Shown piece after piece: positions 57,490 through 64,000 of a stretch of DNA of 64,000 nt. Position 1 is the stretch's first letter. Every line of letters starts with the position of its first letter. The stretch comes from Bifidobacterium pluvialisilvae (GTDB lineage: Bacteria > Actinomycetota > Actinomycetes > Actinomycetales > Bifidobacteriaceae), in the NCBI RefSeq assembly GCF_019331695.1, contig NZ_JAHBBI010000003.1, positions 234,120 through 298,119 on the forward strand, written 5' to 3'. A model generated the notes under the pieces. That model saw only the letters and a program-made list of their open reading frames with translations. It ran no database searches and was not told the DNA's origin. The translations under genes were made by a program, and so were the position numbers.

Positions 57490-57910
57490 CGAATGCGGCC
57501 GGGATGCGACCGGGGGCATGTCGCTCGCGGTTGGCAACGATTCTACGGAGCGGGTGCCGGTTACTACAAGGAAACCGGAAGCCGCAGGCCGGGCCGTGAG
57601 GAGGGGACGCATCCGTCGTTCGATGCGCATGGTCGTCCATACGATCATCGCCCTGGCGAGGGAGACGACGATGACATCAAGTCCGCCCATCGGGATGCGA
57701 TCGATGGCCGAATACGAATCCCTCATCCTCAAGGATGAGAGGCGCATTCATCCTTCTGACCGATGGAGATTCCACACGGTCGGGAATACCGTATGGCCAT
57801 AGTATTCCTCTTCGATGCAAGGGAACGGCAGCGTCGTTGCAGTGTGCGGTTCTGAAGGCAAAGTACTTTTGGCTTTCGCCTCCGGGACCGCCTTTCTCGA
57901 AAGGTGGGCC
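57490..57910 (+). other. Intergenic stretch of about 420 bases between two ABC cassettes
   Basis: No well-supported gene is seen apart from the possible 43-codon ORF at 57671-57802, listed separately. TAGTAT at 57800-57805 could be a -10 element for the downstream cassette, but no matching -35 is visible. Confidence 0.5.
57671..57802 (+). CDS. Possible small peptide gene (43 aa), speculative
   Basis: A 43-codon frame begins at ATG 57671, with GAGGGAGA five bases upstream as a usable ribosome site. It ends 108 bases before the ABC ATPase. The peptide starts MTSSPPIGMRSM, has an acidic middle (AEYESLILKDERR) and a C terminus rich in Trp, His, Arg and Thr (PSDRWRFHTVGNTVWP). It has no Cys. It matches no family I know. 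The reading frame continues open upstream in a GC-rich region, so it may be chance or the relic of a longer gene. Confidence 0.25.
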   Translation: MTSSPPIGMRSMAEYESLILKDERRIHPSDRWRFHTVGNTVWP

Positions 57911-58573
57911 ATGCCAGTCATATCCACGACCGATCTCTCGATTGGGTACAAGGGTTCCCCGATCGTCAGCAACATCAACCTGCATTTGAGAACGGGCAGG
58001 ATCATCTGTCTGCTCGGGCCGAATGGCGCGGGAAAGACCACGCTGATGAAGACGCTCCTCGGGCGGATAAAGCCCGTGAGCGGGGATGTCACCTACACCC
58101 AGACGAGTATTGATAAGATGTCCGCGGCGATAGACCACCCGAGTTTTTTCCCCTATCTGAGTGGCCGGCAGAATGTTGAGGTGACCTGTGCGTTCTGGGG
58201 GCTGGATGTGGACCCGGAGTCGGCGCTGGATGGCGTGGGCATCAACCCTGCGGCGCATGGGCGGAAGGCGAAGGACTATTCGACGGGTATGAAGGAACGT
58301 CTGGAACTGTGCCTCGCCCTGTTGCCGCATCCGAGGTTCCTGTTCCTTGACGAGCCGCAGAACGGATTGGACCCCGATGGCATAACCTCCTTGTCCGAAA
58401 CGCTTCGCGCCTATCGGGATAAGGGGAACTGTGTGGTGATTTCCACGCATCTGCTCCATGAGATTCAGGGAGTCCCGGACGAAGGCATCATGATCCGTCA
58501 TGGTCGGGCCGTGCAGATTCCGGATCTGACCGGGGTGAACCTCGCGGATCTCTATTACGATCACGGGAGGTAA
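57911..58573 (+). CDS. ABC transporter ATP-binding protein (LanF/BcrA-like immunity type)
   Basis: A compact 220-residue ATPase: Walker A LGPNGAGKTT, a short Q-loop region IDHPSFFPYLSGRQN, a signature YSTGMKERLELCLAL in place of LSGGQ (the YSxGMK form typical of bacitracin and lantibiotic immunity transporters), Walker B FLFLDEPQNGLDPDG and H-loop ISTHLLHEI. AAAGGTGGG precedes the ATG at 57911; in-frame ATG 57815 lacks such a site. Two small permeases follow, giving a LanFEG-like three-gene set. Base composition looks somewhat lower in GC than the housekeeping genes. Confidence 0.88.
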   Translation: MPVISTTDLSIGYKGSPIVSNINLHLRTGRIICLLGPNGAGKTTLMKTLLGRIKPVSGDVTYTQTSIDKMSAAIDHPSFFPYLSGRQNVEVTCAFWGLDVDPESALDGVGINPAAHGRKAKDYSTGMKERLELCLALLPHPRFLFLDEPQNGLDPDGITSLSETLRAYRDKGNCVVISTHLLHEIQGVPDEGIMIRHGRAVQIPDLTGVNLADLYYDHGR

Positions 58574-58575
58574 AG

Positions 58576-59304
58576 TTGAGCGCCGTTTCTCCCGTTCGCG
58601 CGTTGGTCACCTATTACTGGAATGCACGGTATTTCCTCGCCGCGGTGGTCGGATCCGTATCGTCCCTTCTATTGGGGGCTTGGATTTCAAGCGCGGCGAA
58701 CGGAACCCCGATCACCGGAGGGTACAGCTTCCTGTTCACCGGCACTCAGCCTCTGATTTGTCTTACACTGCTCTTTATGTGCGATGACAGGGTCTCGAAG
58801 GCGCATCACGGAGGCTTGCCTCCACGACTGTATTTCGCATGGAGACCACGTTCGCTCAGAACCATGTTCAGGGCTTTGACCCTGGCCGCAGTGAATCTGC
58901 TGAGCGTATTGTGCTTCGACGCCATCATGATGCTGACGGGCTCCGAAATGCACGCGCATCTGGCCGCCGTCCTGTGTTTTGTCGCTCTGCACAGCCTTTC
59001 GATTGCCCTGATCTATTCGATAATCGAGCTCGTCGCCAATCCCGAGGCCGCCGGAATCATCTCGGGCATCCTTCTTTATATATGGATTATCTTGCCGGGC
59101 GACCTTCCCGATTACGCGACGCCATATGTTGCCAATGCGCTACGGATCGTCGGATTGAACCTCAACGGCACCGTGATGTCGCCGGCGGAAGCGGCGAACC
59201 GACCGCCCGTCGGTCCTGTGATGGTCGTCGTCCCGATCGTGATGCTCTTGGCCACCTATGTTCTGCTGAGCTGGTTCCGTTGCAAAGGAGCGGAAAAGAA
59301 ATGA
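58576..59304 (+). CDS. ABC transporter permease (LanE/LanG-like)
   Basis: A 242-residue integral membrane protein with about six hydrophobic segments, beginning YFLAAVVGSVSSLLLGAWI and ending MVVVPIVMLLATYVLLSWF. The start is TTG at 58576, supported by GGGAGG at 58565-58570 and by the ATPase stop three bases upstream. No named family is recognised beyond its place in a LanFEG-like cassette. Its TGA overlaps the next ATG, so it is translationally coupled to the second permease. Confidence 0.8.
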   Translation: MSAVSPVRALVTYYWNARYFLAAVVGSVSSLLLGAWISSAANGTPITGGYSFLFTGTQPLICLTLLFMCDDRVSKAHHGGLPPRLYFAWRPRSLRTMFRALTLAAVNLLSVLCFDAIMMLTGSEMHAHLAAVLCFVALHSLSIALIYSIIELVANPEAAGIISGILLYIWIILPGDLPDYATPYVANALRIVGLNLNGTVMSPAEAANRPPVGPVMVVVPIVMLLATYVLLSWFRCKGAEKK

Positions 59305-59930
59305 AATCCCTATTGTGTATTGGGCGTGTGGCGTTGATTCGCCGGTCGACACTGGCTTTCATGGCCGTGCTTGTTCTTCCGCTGTTCTTTCTGCGGTACG
59401 GGAACACGGGCGCGGTGGCGCAGACTGCGATGGTGATGGCGCTTCCCATAGCCACGGCCGGCCTTGCTTCCTCCCATGCAAGGGTGCCCTGCTCATATCG
59501 TTCCTTCAGCATCCACGACCGGCTCCTGCTTCGTTTTACCGTGAAGTCGCTGGCGCTCGGCGCCGCGGTCAACGTTTGTCTGACTTTGCTGTATGGATTT
59601 GCCATCGGATTCGTCGTCAATAAGCGGCCGCTTTCCTTGCGTTTCGTTGGAATGCTGGCATTCACCGCCGTCGTTCTTTCTCTGGCTTGCTTCGTTCTGC
59701 GACTCTGGGCCAGTCCCGTTATCGCTTGGAGCATTGTCGGTTTCTTCATCATCGCCGGCCTTACGGTCAGCTCCGGCATGTTCGAGAAAGCGCCGATGCT
59801 GTACGCCGCCATACCGACCACATGGATGTTGAGCGGGGCGGGATATGCTGGTTATGTGATGCCGGCCGGTGTCGCCATTGCCGCGATAAGCGCATGGCTG
59901 CTGCTCAAGGCAGTGGTGAAACGTGTCTGA
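59301..59930 (+). CDS. ABC transporter permease, second subunit
   Basis: A 209-residue membrane protein with about six hydrophobic segments (STLAFMAVLVLPLFFLRY, TAMVMALPIATAGLA, LALGAAVNVCLTLLYGFAIG, FVGMLAFTAVVLSLACFVLR, VIAWSIVGFFIIAGLTV, GVAIAAISAWLLL). The ATG at 59301 overlaps the previous stop, with AAAGGAG upstream. It differs in sequence from its partner, implying a heteromeric channel. Together with 57911-59304 it would export or expel a hydrophobic peptide or drug from the membrane. Confidence 0.8.
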   Translation: MKSLLCIGRVALIRRSTLAFMAVLVLPLFFLRYGNTGAVAQTAMVMALPIATAGLASSHARVPCSYRSFSIHDRLLLRFTVKSLALGAAVNVCLTLLYGFAIGFVVNKRPLSLRFVGMLAFTAVVLSLACFVLRLWASPVIAWSIVGFFIIAGLTVSSGMFEKAPMLYAAIPTTWMLSGAGYAGYVMPAGVAIAAISAWLLLKAVVKRV

Positions 59931-59959
59931 TTGCGTTTCAATCGATGTGGACGGAGGTT

Positions 59960-60046
59960 CTATGCAGAGGCATGAGGAATAATATCCCATCGTTTGCCCA
60001 TAAAATCCTTCTTGAACTGCGTGGTGCGGAAGACCGATTTAAGCAT
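59960..60046 (-). pseudogene. Truncated YafQ/RelE-type toxin remnant
   Basis: A 28-codon frame starts at an ATG that overlaps the antitoxin stop and reads MLKSVFRTTQFKKDFMGKRW before ending at a TAG after eight more residues. The first 14 residues resemble the N terminus of YafQ-like toxins (x-TTQFKKDY-x), whose full length is about 90 residues, and the following KRWDI recalls their KRGWDI. The catalytic C-terminal His/Asp/Arg residues are gone, so the toxin is dead. The 29 bases between this stop and the ABC permease stop hold nothing else. Confidence 0.6.
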
Positions 60047-60299
60047 CCATCAGATCCTTCATCAAGTCGTCCGCCGACGAGAACGTCGCTCCCTCGTGGG
60101 CGTCGGTCTGACGGCGCGCCTCCATGTTCAGGGGATTCTCCCGCGTGGCGCGGAACGGCATGCCGTCATCCACGAGCGACTGGCGCAGGAACATGTTCAA
60201 CGCGGTCGACAGATCCAATCCCATCGACTCGTACAGTTCCTTTGCCCGCTGCTTGACCTGAGAATCCGTTCTGAAAGTGATTGTCGTCGTATCCGCCAT
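60039..60299 (-). CDS. RelB/DinJ-family antitoxin
   Basis: This 86-residue protein has the ribbon-helix-helix N terminus of DinJ/RelB antitoxins: TTTITFRTDSQVKQRAKELYESMGLDLSTALNMFLRQS. The C-terminal toxin-binding part is variable (FSSADDLMKDLMDA). The start at 60299 is preferred over an ATG four codons upstream. It normally represses its own operon and neutralises a YafQ/RelE RNase, but the downstream toxin is truncated here, so this antitoxin is an orphan. AT-rich sequence with TACAAT lies upstream and could be its promoter. Confidence 0.9.
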   Translation of the reverse strand: MADTTTITFRTDSQVKQRAKELYESMGLDLSTALNMFLRQSLVDDGMPFRATRENPLNMEARRQTDAHEGATFSSADDLMKDLMDA

Positions 60300-60494
60300 C
60301 ACGCACCTCAATCATTGAACAAGCTAATGTATGAACATTGTAACACATTTGGCTTCAATCCTAACGTGGCCAACCGGAAGAGACGACGTGCTCGCCCATG
60401 TTGCGTTCACGGGCGTCCGTCAACGACCCGCCATCCATGATCCTCGGCATCCGGTCATCGGCATCACCCCTCCAGTGGACGACGAGCGGGACGG

Positions 60495-60511
60495 CCGGCG
60501 GATGCCGCCGG
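60495..60511 (-). terminator. Short hairpin after the aldo/keto reductase gene
   Basis: CCGGCGG (60495-60501) pairs with CCGCCGG (60505-60511) around a three-base loop, 27 bases beyond the stop on the minus strand. Nothing else is evident in the 238-base gap 60300-60537. Confidence 0.4.
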
Positions 60512-60537
60512 GGTACATGGCGGGTGTCGAAGCCACC

Positions 60538-61398
60538 CTACTCGCGTCCCTTGCGTTCCTCCACGAGCCGGGCCAGCCGCTCCACTGCCTCCGGTGAGGA
60601 ATGGTCGAAGAACAGGCTGGTCTTCGTGTCAAGCGCGGCGATCTCGGCCATATCCGCGTCGGACAGCGCGAAATCGAAGATGTCGATGTTCTGCTCCATG
60701 CGCTTCTTATGCGTCGACTTGGGCAGAGCCACGATGTCGCGTTGCATGAGCCAGCGCAGAATCACCTGGGCCGCCGATTTGCCATGGCGCTCGCCGATGG
60801 CGACCAACGTCGGATTGGTGAACATGCCGGATTTTCCTTCGCCGAACGGCGCCCAGGCCTCCTGCACCACGCCATGCTCGGTCATATAGGCGTGCGCGTC
60901 GATCTGCTGGTTGAACGGATTGGTCTCCACTTGGTTGACCATCGGCGCGATCTCATTGAACGCGCTCAGGTCCGCGAGCCGGTACGGGGTGAAGTTGCTC
61001 ACGCCGATCGCGCGCACCACGCCGTCCCTGTACAGCTTCTCGAGCGCGCGCCATGAGCCGTGCACGTCGGAATACGGCTGATGGAGCAGCAGCAGGTCAA
61101 GATAATCGGTTTTGAGCTTCTTCAACGAGACCTCGACCGACCTGAGCGTCTGCTCATAGCCGTAATGCTCCAGCCAGACCTTGGTGGTGACGAACAGTTC
61201 CCCGCGGTCGATGCCGCTGGCCTTGATGCCGATGCCCACCTCGGACTCGTTGAAGTAGGACTGTGCGGTGTCGATGTGCCGATAGCCGGTCTCGATGGCA
61301 TCGGCCACGCAGCCGGCGGTCTCGTCCTTGGCGATCTGGAAGACGCCGTAGCCGAGCTTGGGCATTTCGACGCCATTGCGCAGAGTGATGGTTTCCAT
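60538..61398 (-). CDS. Aldo/keto reductase
   Basis: A 286-residue NADPH-dependent TIM-barrel oxidoreductase of the AKR family (2,5-diketogluconate reductase-like). Catalytic residues are Asp and Tyr in GYRHIDTAQSYFNE, Lys in FVTTKVW and His in DLLLLHQPYSD. IGVSNF and LPKSTHKKRMEQNIDIFDFALS form the cofactor site. GAAAGGC precedes the ATG at 61398. It is divergent from a MerR regulator; the shared region has repeats of CTACCGG, and a minus-strand promoter with TTGACC and TATGGT separated by 19 bases fits MerR-type activation. Confidence 0.95.
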   Translation of the reverse strand: METITLRNGVEMPKLGYGVFQIAKDETAGCVADAIETGYRHIDTAQSYFNESEVGIGIKASGIDRGELFVTTKVWLEHYGYEQTLRSVEVSLKKLKTDYLDLLLLHQPYSDVHGSWRALEKLYRDGVVRAIGVSNFTPYRLADLSAFNEIAPMVNQVETNPFNQQIDAHAYMTEHGVVQEAWAPFGEGKSGMFTNPTLVAIGERHGKSAAQVILRWLMQRDIVALPKSTHKKRMEQNIDIFDFALSDADMAEIAALDTKTSLFFDHSSPEAVERLARLVEERKGRE

Positions 61399-61441
61399 GG
61401 TTGTTGCCTTTCTCCGTATCGTAAGCAGGGTTATGGCTGCC

Positions 61442-61518
61442 ACCATATTTTCCGGGAGCTGCTACCGGTCAAATCGCGACACGCCGGTAGGAACTACCGG
61501 TAGATGCTGCCGGATAAT
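61442..61518. promoter_or_regulatory. Divergent MerR-type promoter/operator region
   Basis: CCGGTAG-GAA-CTACCGG (61484-61500) is a perfect inverted repeat and a further CTACCGG lies at 61462-61468. On the minus strand TTGACC (61472-61467) and TATGGT (61447-61442) are 19 bases apart, the long spacing typical of MerR-activated promoters. On the plus strand GATAAT (61513-61518) is a probable -10 for the regulator. Confidence 0.55.
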
Positions 61519-61543
61519 GGGAGGGCAAGAAGGAGAGGCATCG

Positions 61544-61996
61544 ATGTACACGATGAAACAAGCCTGCGAAGCGACCGGGCTCGCCTATGAGACACTCAAG
61601 TTCTACTGCAACGCCGGCTTGGTGCCGAACCTCAAGCGAGACGCCAACAACCGCCGTATCTTCGATGACCGCGATATCACGTGGATCAACGGCCTGCTCT
61701 GCCTGCGTCGTTGCGGTATGGGCATCGAGGAAATGCGCCGATACACCGAACTGTGCGTCGTAGGGGAGCCGAGCATCCCCGAGCGCAAGCGGATGCTTGC
61801 CGACAAGCGGGCGAAGCTGGTCGAACGGCTCGCAGAAATCCAAGATTCCATCGACTTTATCGATGCCAAACAACGGTTCTATGACAACGTCCTATCCGGA
61901 GCGACCCCATACGTGAGCGTGCTTATCCCGTCCGCCGCGCTCACGGAAGACGGGCCAGTCGAACATAGCCCAGATTTGTCCAAGCAAGGCCGGTGA
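61544..61996 (+). CDS. MerR family transcriptional regulator
   Basis: A 150-residue regulator with an N-terminal winged helix (YTMKQACEATGLAYETLKFYCNAGLVPNLKRDANNRRIF), DITWINGLLCLRRCGMGIEEMRRY and a coiled-coil dimerisation helix (MLADKRAKLVERLAEIQDSIDFIDAKQRFYDNVL). A short tail follows with no Cys cluster, so a metal sensor is unlikely. AAGGAGAGG precedes the ATG at 61544. MerR regulators beside aldo/keto reductases respond to electrophiles or pH in several bacteria. Its stop overlaps the following gene. Confidence 0.93.
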   Translation: MYTMKQACEATGLAYETLKFYCNAGLVPNLKRDANNRRIFDDRDITWINGLLCLRRCGMGIEEMRRYTELCVVGEPSIPERKRMLADKRAKLVERLAEIQDSIDFIDAKQRFYDNVLSGATPYVSVLIPSAALTEDGPVEHSPDLSKQGR

Positions 61997-62574
61997 TGAC
62001 ATTGCTTCTGCAACGGTTCCCCGGGTCGGAGTTGGAGATCGAGCGGCTGGTCGCCGCCGATGACTGGATGATGCGTGTGCTTGCGGCAGCACGGTCGCTG
62101 AACCTGCCCGACTGGTGGATCGGCGCGGGCTTCCTACGCAATCGCGTCTGGGATTCGTTGGAAGGCAATGAGCCGATTCGGCCGCGCGATGTCGATCTGG
62201 TGTACTTTCGGACCTCTGACGCGGCTGCTGAAACGGATTGGGATTTGAGTGACCGTGCGAACGAACGTTTTCCATTCGCTCGATGGGAGATTCGTAATCA
62301 GGCCCGCATGCATGTGAAGGACGGTGCGGCACCATTCCGGTCCGCGGCCGAGGGCATCGCCCACTGGACGGAGACCGCCACCGCCGTGGCGGTGACGCTG
62401 CGCGAGGACGGTCGGCTGTCATTCCTCTACTGCCATGGTTCCGCCGACCTGCTTGGACTGGTGGTTCGTCCGGTGACGGTCAATGGCTCAACCGTGCCCC
62501 GCGAATTGGTCGAACGCCGCATTCGGGAGAAACGGTGGCTCGAACGTTGGCCTGATTTGACCGTACGACTATAG
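61996..62574 (+). CDS. Nucleotidyltransferase-like protein (COG3575 family)
   Basis: A 192-residue protein of the COG3575/DUF925-type family, predicted to have a minimal nucleotidyltransferase fold. WWIGAGFLRNRVWD and RPRDVDLVYF supply the Gly-x-x-Arg and the Asp-x-Asp metal residues, and HWTETATAVAVTL is the third family block. Substrate and function are unknown. A GTG at 61993 directly precedes the ATG, and both overlap the MerR stop, so it is co-translated with the regulator. Confidence 0.82.
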   Translation: MTLLLQRFPGSELEIERLVAADDWMMRVLAAARSLNLPDWWIGAGFLRNRVWDSLEGNEPIRPRDVDLVYFRTSDAAAETDWDLSDRANERFPFARWEIRNQARMHVKDGAAPFRSAAEGIAHWTETATAVAVTLREDGRLSFLYCHGSADLLGLVVRPVTVNGSTVPRELVERRIREKRWLERWPDLTVRL

Positions 62575-62677
62575 ACCACAGCTTTGGGGCCACGGTTTTG
62601 GGGCCGATTCCAAGTGCGAGGTTTGCGACCGGCGTCACGCATCGTTGCGAGACCAATGCCTGCACGAGAAACGACAA

Positions 62678-62706
62678 AGCCCTACATCCCAAGCGGGGGT
62701 AGGGCT
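62678..62706 (-). terminator. tRNA terminator (minus strand)
   Basis: AGCCCTAC (62678-62685) pairs with GTAGGGCT (62699-62706) and is followed on the minus strand by TTTGTCGTTT. It lies five bases after the tRNA fragment's CCA end. Confidence 0.7.
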
Positions 62707-62710
62707 CAGT

Positions 62711-62745
62711 GGTCGGGTCAGCGGGATTTGAACCCACGATATCCT
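62711..62745 (-). pseudogene. tRNA 3'-end fragment (proline-like), probable integration site remnant
   Basis: On the minus strand the sequence reads a perfect T arm (GTGGG-TTCAAAT-CCCGC), a 3' acceptor strand TGACCCG, discriminator A and an encoded CCA. The matching 5' acceptor CGGGTCA, the D arm and an anticodon arm are not found upstream, so only the 3' end remains. The T arm and the CGACCA end resemble tRNA-Pro. Loss of everything 5' with the natural terminator retained is what a tRNA-targeting integrase leaves at the distal end of an element. Confidence 0.65.
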
Positions 62746-63191
62746 ATACCTTCCGGTTTTAATTTGGCTAAAACAAACAGTTTTGGCCCGGCCGATTAGC
62801 GTTGGAGTTTCGCCGTTTTCAACATTTGGGTTTCTTTGTCGAACCGAGTGTGATTGGCCAACCCTGACGGTCATCGCTAGCATATTGCTAGCGTCCCAGA
62901 CGGTCTGAGTAGTATGACACGCTTGGCGTGTTGCGGTACTGACAAGAACGTCCTCACCGCGCATATGAATGCTCTCTGAACAGCTGTCGATATGAGCAAG
63001 GGCAGACGTTATGAGACCTCGTGGAGTGTCATTTCTGCAGATGCTCAGAGCCGATTAAGTTGGCCTCGTAATGTGCGCCAACACTCATGTAGGTTTGAAC
63101 CGCCTATCAGAGTTTCAATGTGAAAAAGATTAACGACTGAAATCATCTGCATATGGTTTCATATTTTCCTCACCAGAGCCATGTCTGAATT

Positions 63192-63887
63192 CTACTCGGA
63201 GATGTAACGAGCCTGCTGTTGCTCATTGACAGAATGCCAATAGTCCTCTTCCGACTGATGGAATTCTGTGAAAAAATCTTCATAATAAGGCAATTGCAAA
63301 GGCTGTGGTTTACTCATCGCCTGCTCAAGTTCTTCCCATGATCTCGGGTGGTTAGATGAGCTATTAATCTCCGATTGTGTTTTTGGATCATAAAGATTGG
63401 AATATGAACACAGTTGACTCGTAGCAGCCTTTGCGATTTTGAAAAGAACCAAAGTGCCTTCTCTCTGAATATGTTCCGATTGAAAGATGGCATTCCAGCA
63501 ATGCTCGTTGGACTCAAGGCTGTTACCACATTCATCAAAATGATGAATGTTATACAAACTGTGCGGTTGGTTGTCTTGCATTCGAGCTTTGGCCAAAATA
63601 TCCCGTTGTGTCTGTGTAAGCGAAGGCTGCCCATGCCGCTGAAGAACGAGCCTGTACCATCGGGCGACAGGATCCGCGGCACCATTCTTATCTAACGAAA
63701 CAAAGTTGAAGTACCGATCTTTCTTGGCAAAGTCTGTTAGGAAAGTCAGAACTTTCGTGAGTTCTTCGTCTGGAATTGAGACACCAATATCCAGCTTATT
63801 GCTTATTGGATTAGTTAGTTTTTGAGTTTTTTCATTGAGTTTGAGGAGGTCATGACCTTCTTTTTTTAACTGAGGGTTAAGGGTCAA
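63192..63887 (-). CDS. Unrecognised protein in AT-rich, probably acquired DNA
   Basis: An open frame of 231 codons starts at TTG 63887 without a Shine-Dalgarno sequence; a stop lies about 20 codons upstream, with no ATG or GTG between. The N terminus is charged and helical (NPQLKKEGHDLLKLNEKTQKL), the middle has three Cys and several His (NIHHFDECGNSLESNEHCWN), and the C terminus is rich in Glu/Gln/Tyr. I recognise no family. Base composition is far more AT-rich than the rest of the window, which marks it as foreign. It may be 5'-truncated. Confidence 0.55.
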   Translation of the reverse strand: MTLNPQLKKEGHDLLKLNEKTQKLTNPISNKLDIGVSIPDEELTKVLTFLTDFAKKDRYFNFVSLDKNGAADPVARWYRLVLQRHGQPSLTQTQRDILAKARMQDNQPHSLYNIHHFDECGNSLESNEHCWNAIFQSEHIQREGTLVLFKIAKAATSQLCSYSNLYDPKTQSEINSSSNHPRSWEELEQAMSKPQPLQLPYYEDFFTEFHQSEEDYWHSVNEQQQARYISE

Positions 63888-64000
63888 AACGTGGGTCTTA
63901 AATCCGTGGTGAGGTGTTCTCCGGTCTTGCGTGTCGGGGTGTGATTAACGTTTTGGGTGTTAATCCGGCGGGGTGCTTGACTTTTCGGGTTGGCTTGTTC
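63888..64000. other. Window end, no gene assigned
   Basis: The last 113 bases hold no complete frame with a start and ribosome site. Composition returns to moderate GC. Confidence 0.4.

Larger units (their letters stand above)
62575..63191. other. Gene-free stretch of about 620 bases holding a tRNA fragment and small inverted repeats
   Basis: The left part holds a terminator and a tRNA 3' end on the minus strand. Right of about 62745 the composition shifts to AT-rich. Inverted repeats CGCTAGCA-TAT-TGCTAGCG (62875-62893) and ACACGC-TTG-GCGTGT (62917-62931) stand out. No coding frame in this stretch resembles a gene. Confidence 0.6.

Noticed and set aside
57735..57989. Plus-strand frame of 84 codons overlapping the ABC ATPase start
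   Set aside because: It overlaps the coding start of a clear ATPase in another frame and has no ribosome site.
62635..62964. Minus-strand frame of 109 codons across the tRNA fragment
   Set aside because: It includes the tRNA sequence itself and shows no protein family features.

Overview
The window is high-GC actinobacterial chromosome, most consistent with a Bifidobacterium or close relative. Support comes from two WhiB regulators, a PdtaS/PdtaR pair, CarD, actinobacterial gene orders (pth-mfd; eno-ftsB-DUF501-ppx; greA next to a TrhA-family gene; WhiB-glycosyltransferase-DUF5719; rpsA-coaE-uvrB; pyk-pdtaR-polA) and frequent GTG starts. The genus is inferred from gene content and was not tested by a search.

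Layout. 1-8.1 kb: 3' end of a UPF0182 membrane protein gene, a GNAT acetyltransferase, then a tightly overlapping pth-mfd-pabB-pabC run. 8.2-13.7 kb: eno with its terminator, ftsB-like/DUF501/ppx, tRNA-Leu(UAA) and ptsI. 13.7-18.1 kb: a small membrane protein, an FKBP isomerase, greA, a convergent TrhA-family gene and the sensor kinase pdtaS. 18.2-27.8 kb: an envelope and division neighbourhood with a WhiB gene, a tandem FtsK/EccC-like ATPase, an LCP ligase, a second WhiB gene, a glycosyltransferase with a large membrane domain, DUF5719 and a zincin-fold protein without a zinc motif. 27.9-39 kb: HAD phosphatase, comF-like gene, an OmpR-type two-component system, glgB, carD, ispF, a zinc/manganese ABC importer behind a Fur/Zur-like box, and folD. 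39-51.6 kb: rpsA, coaE, uvrB (a perfect LexA-type palindrome lies upstream, inside coaE), terC, pyk, an unusual tRNA-Leu(CAA), the ANTAR regulator pdtaR, polA and a Nif3-family gene.

51.7 kb to the end is more accessory: a NarL-type two-component system divergent from an ABC-2 exporter operon; a LanFEG-like ABC cassette preceded by a possible small peptide gene; an antitoxin gene followed by a truncated toxin; an aldo/keto reductase divergent from a MerR regulator; and a nucleotidyltransferase-like gene. At about 62.7 kb only the 3' end of a tRNA gene with its terminator remains. To its right the sequence becomes AT-rich and holds an unrecognised gene, which fits the edge of an integrated element running out of the window.

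Functionally, most of the window is housekeeping: translation quality control, DNA repair, folate and pABA synthesis, glycolysis, glycogen and envelope assembly. Several promoters place a TAnnnT -10 element 6-8 bases before the start codon, which suggests leaderless mRNAs.
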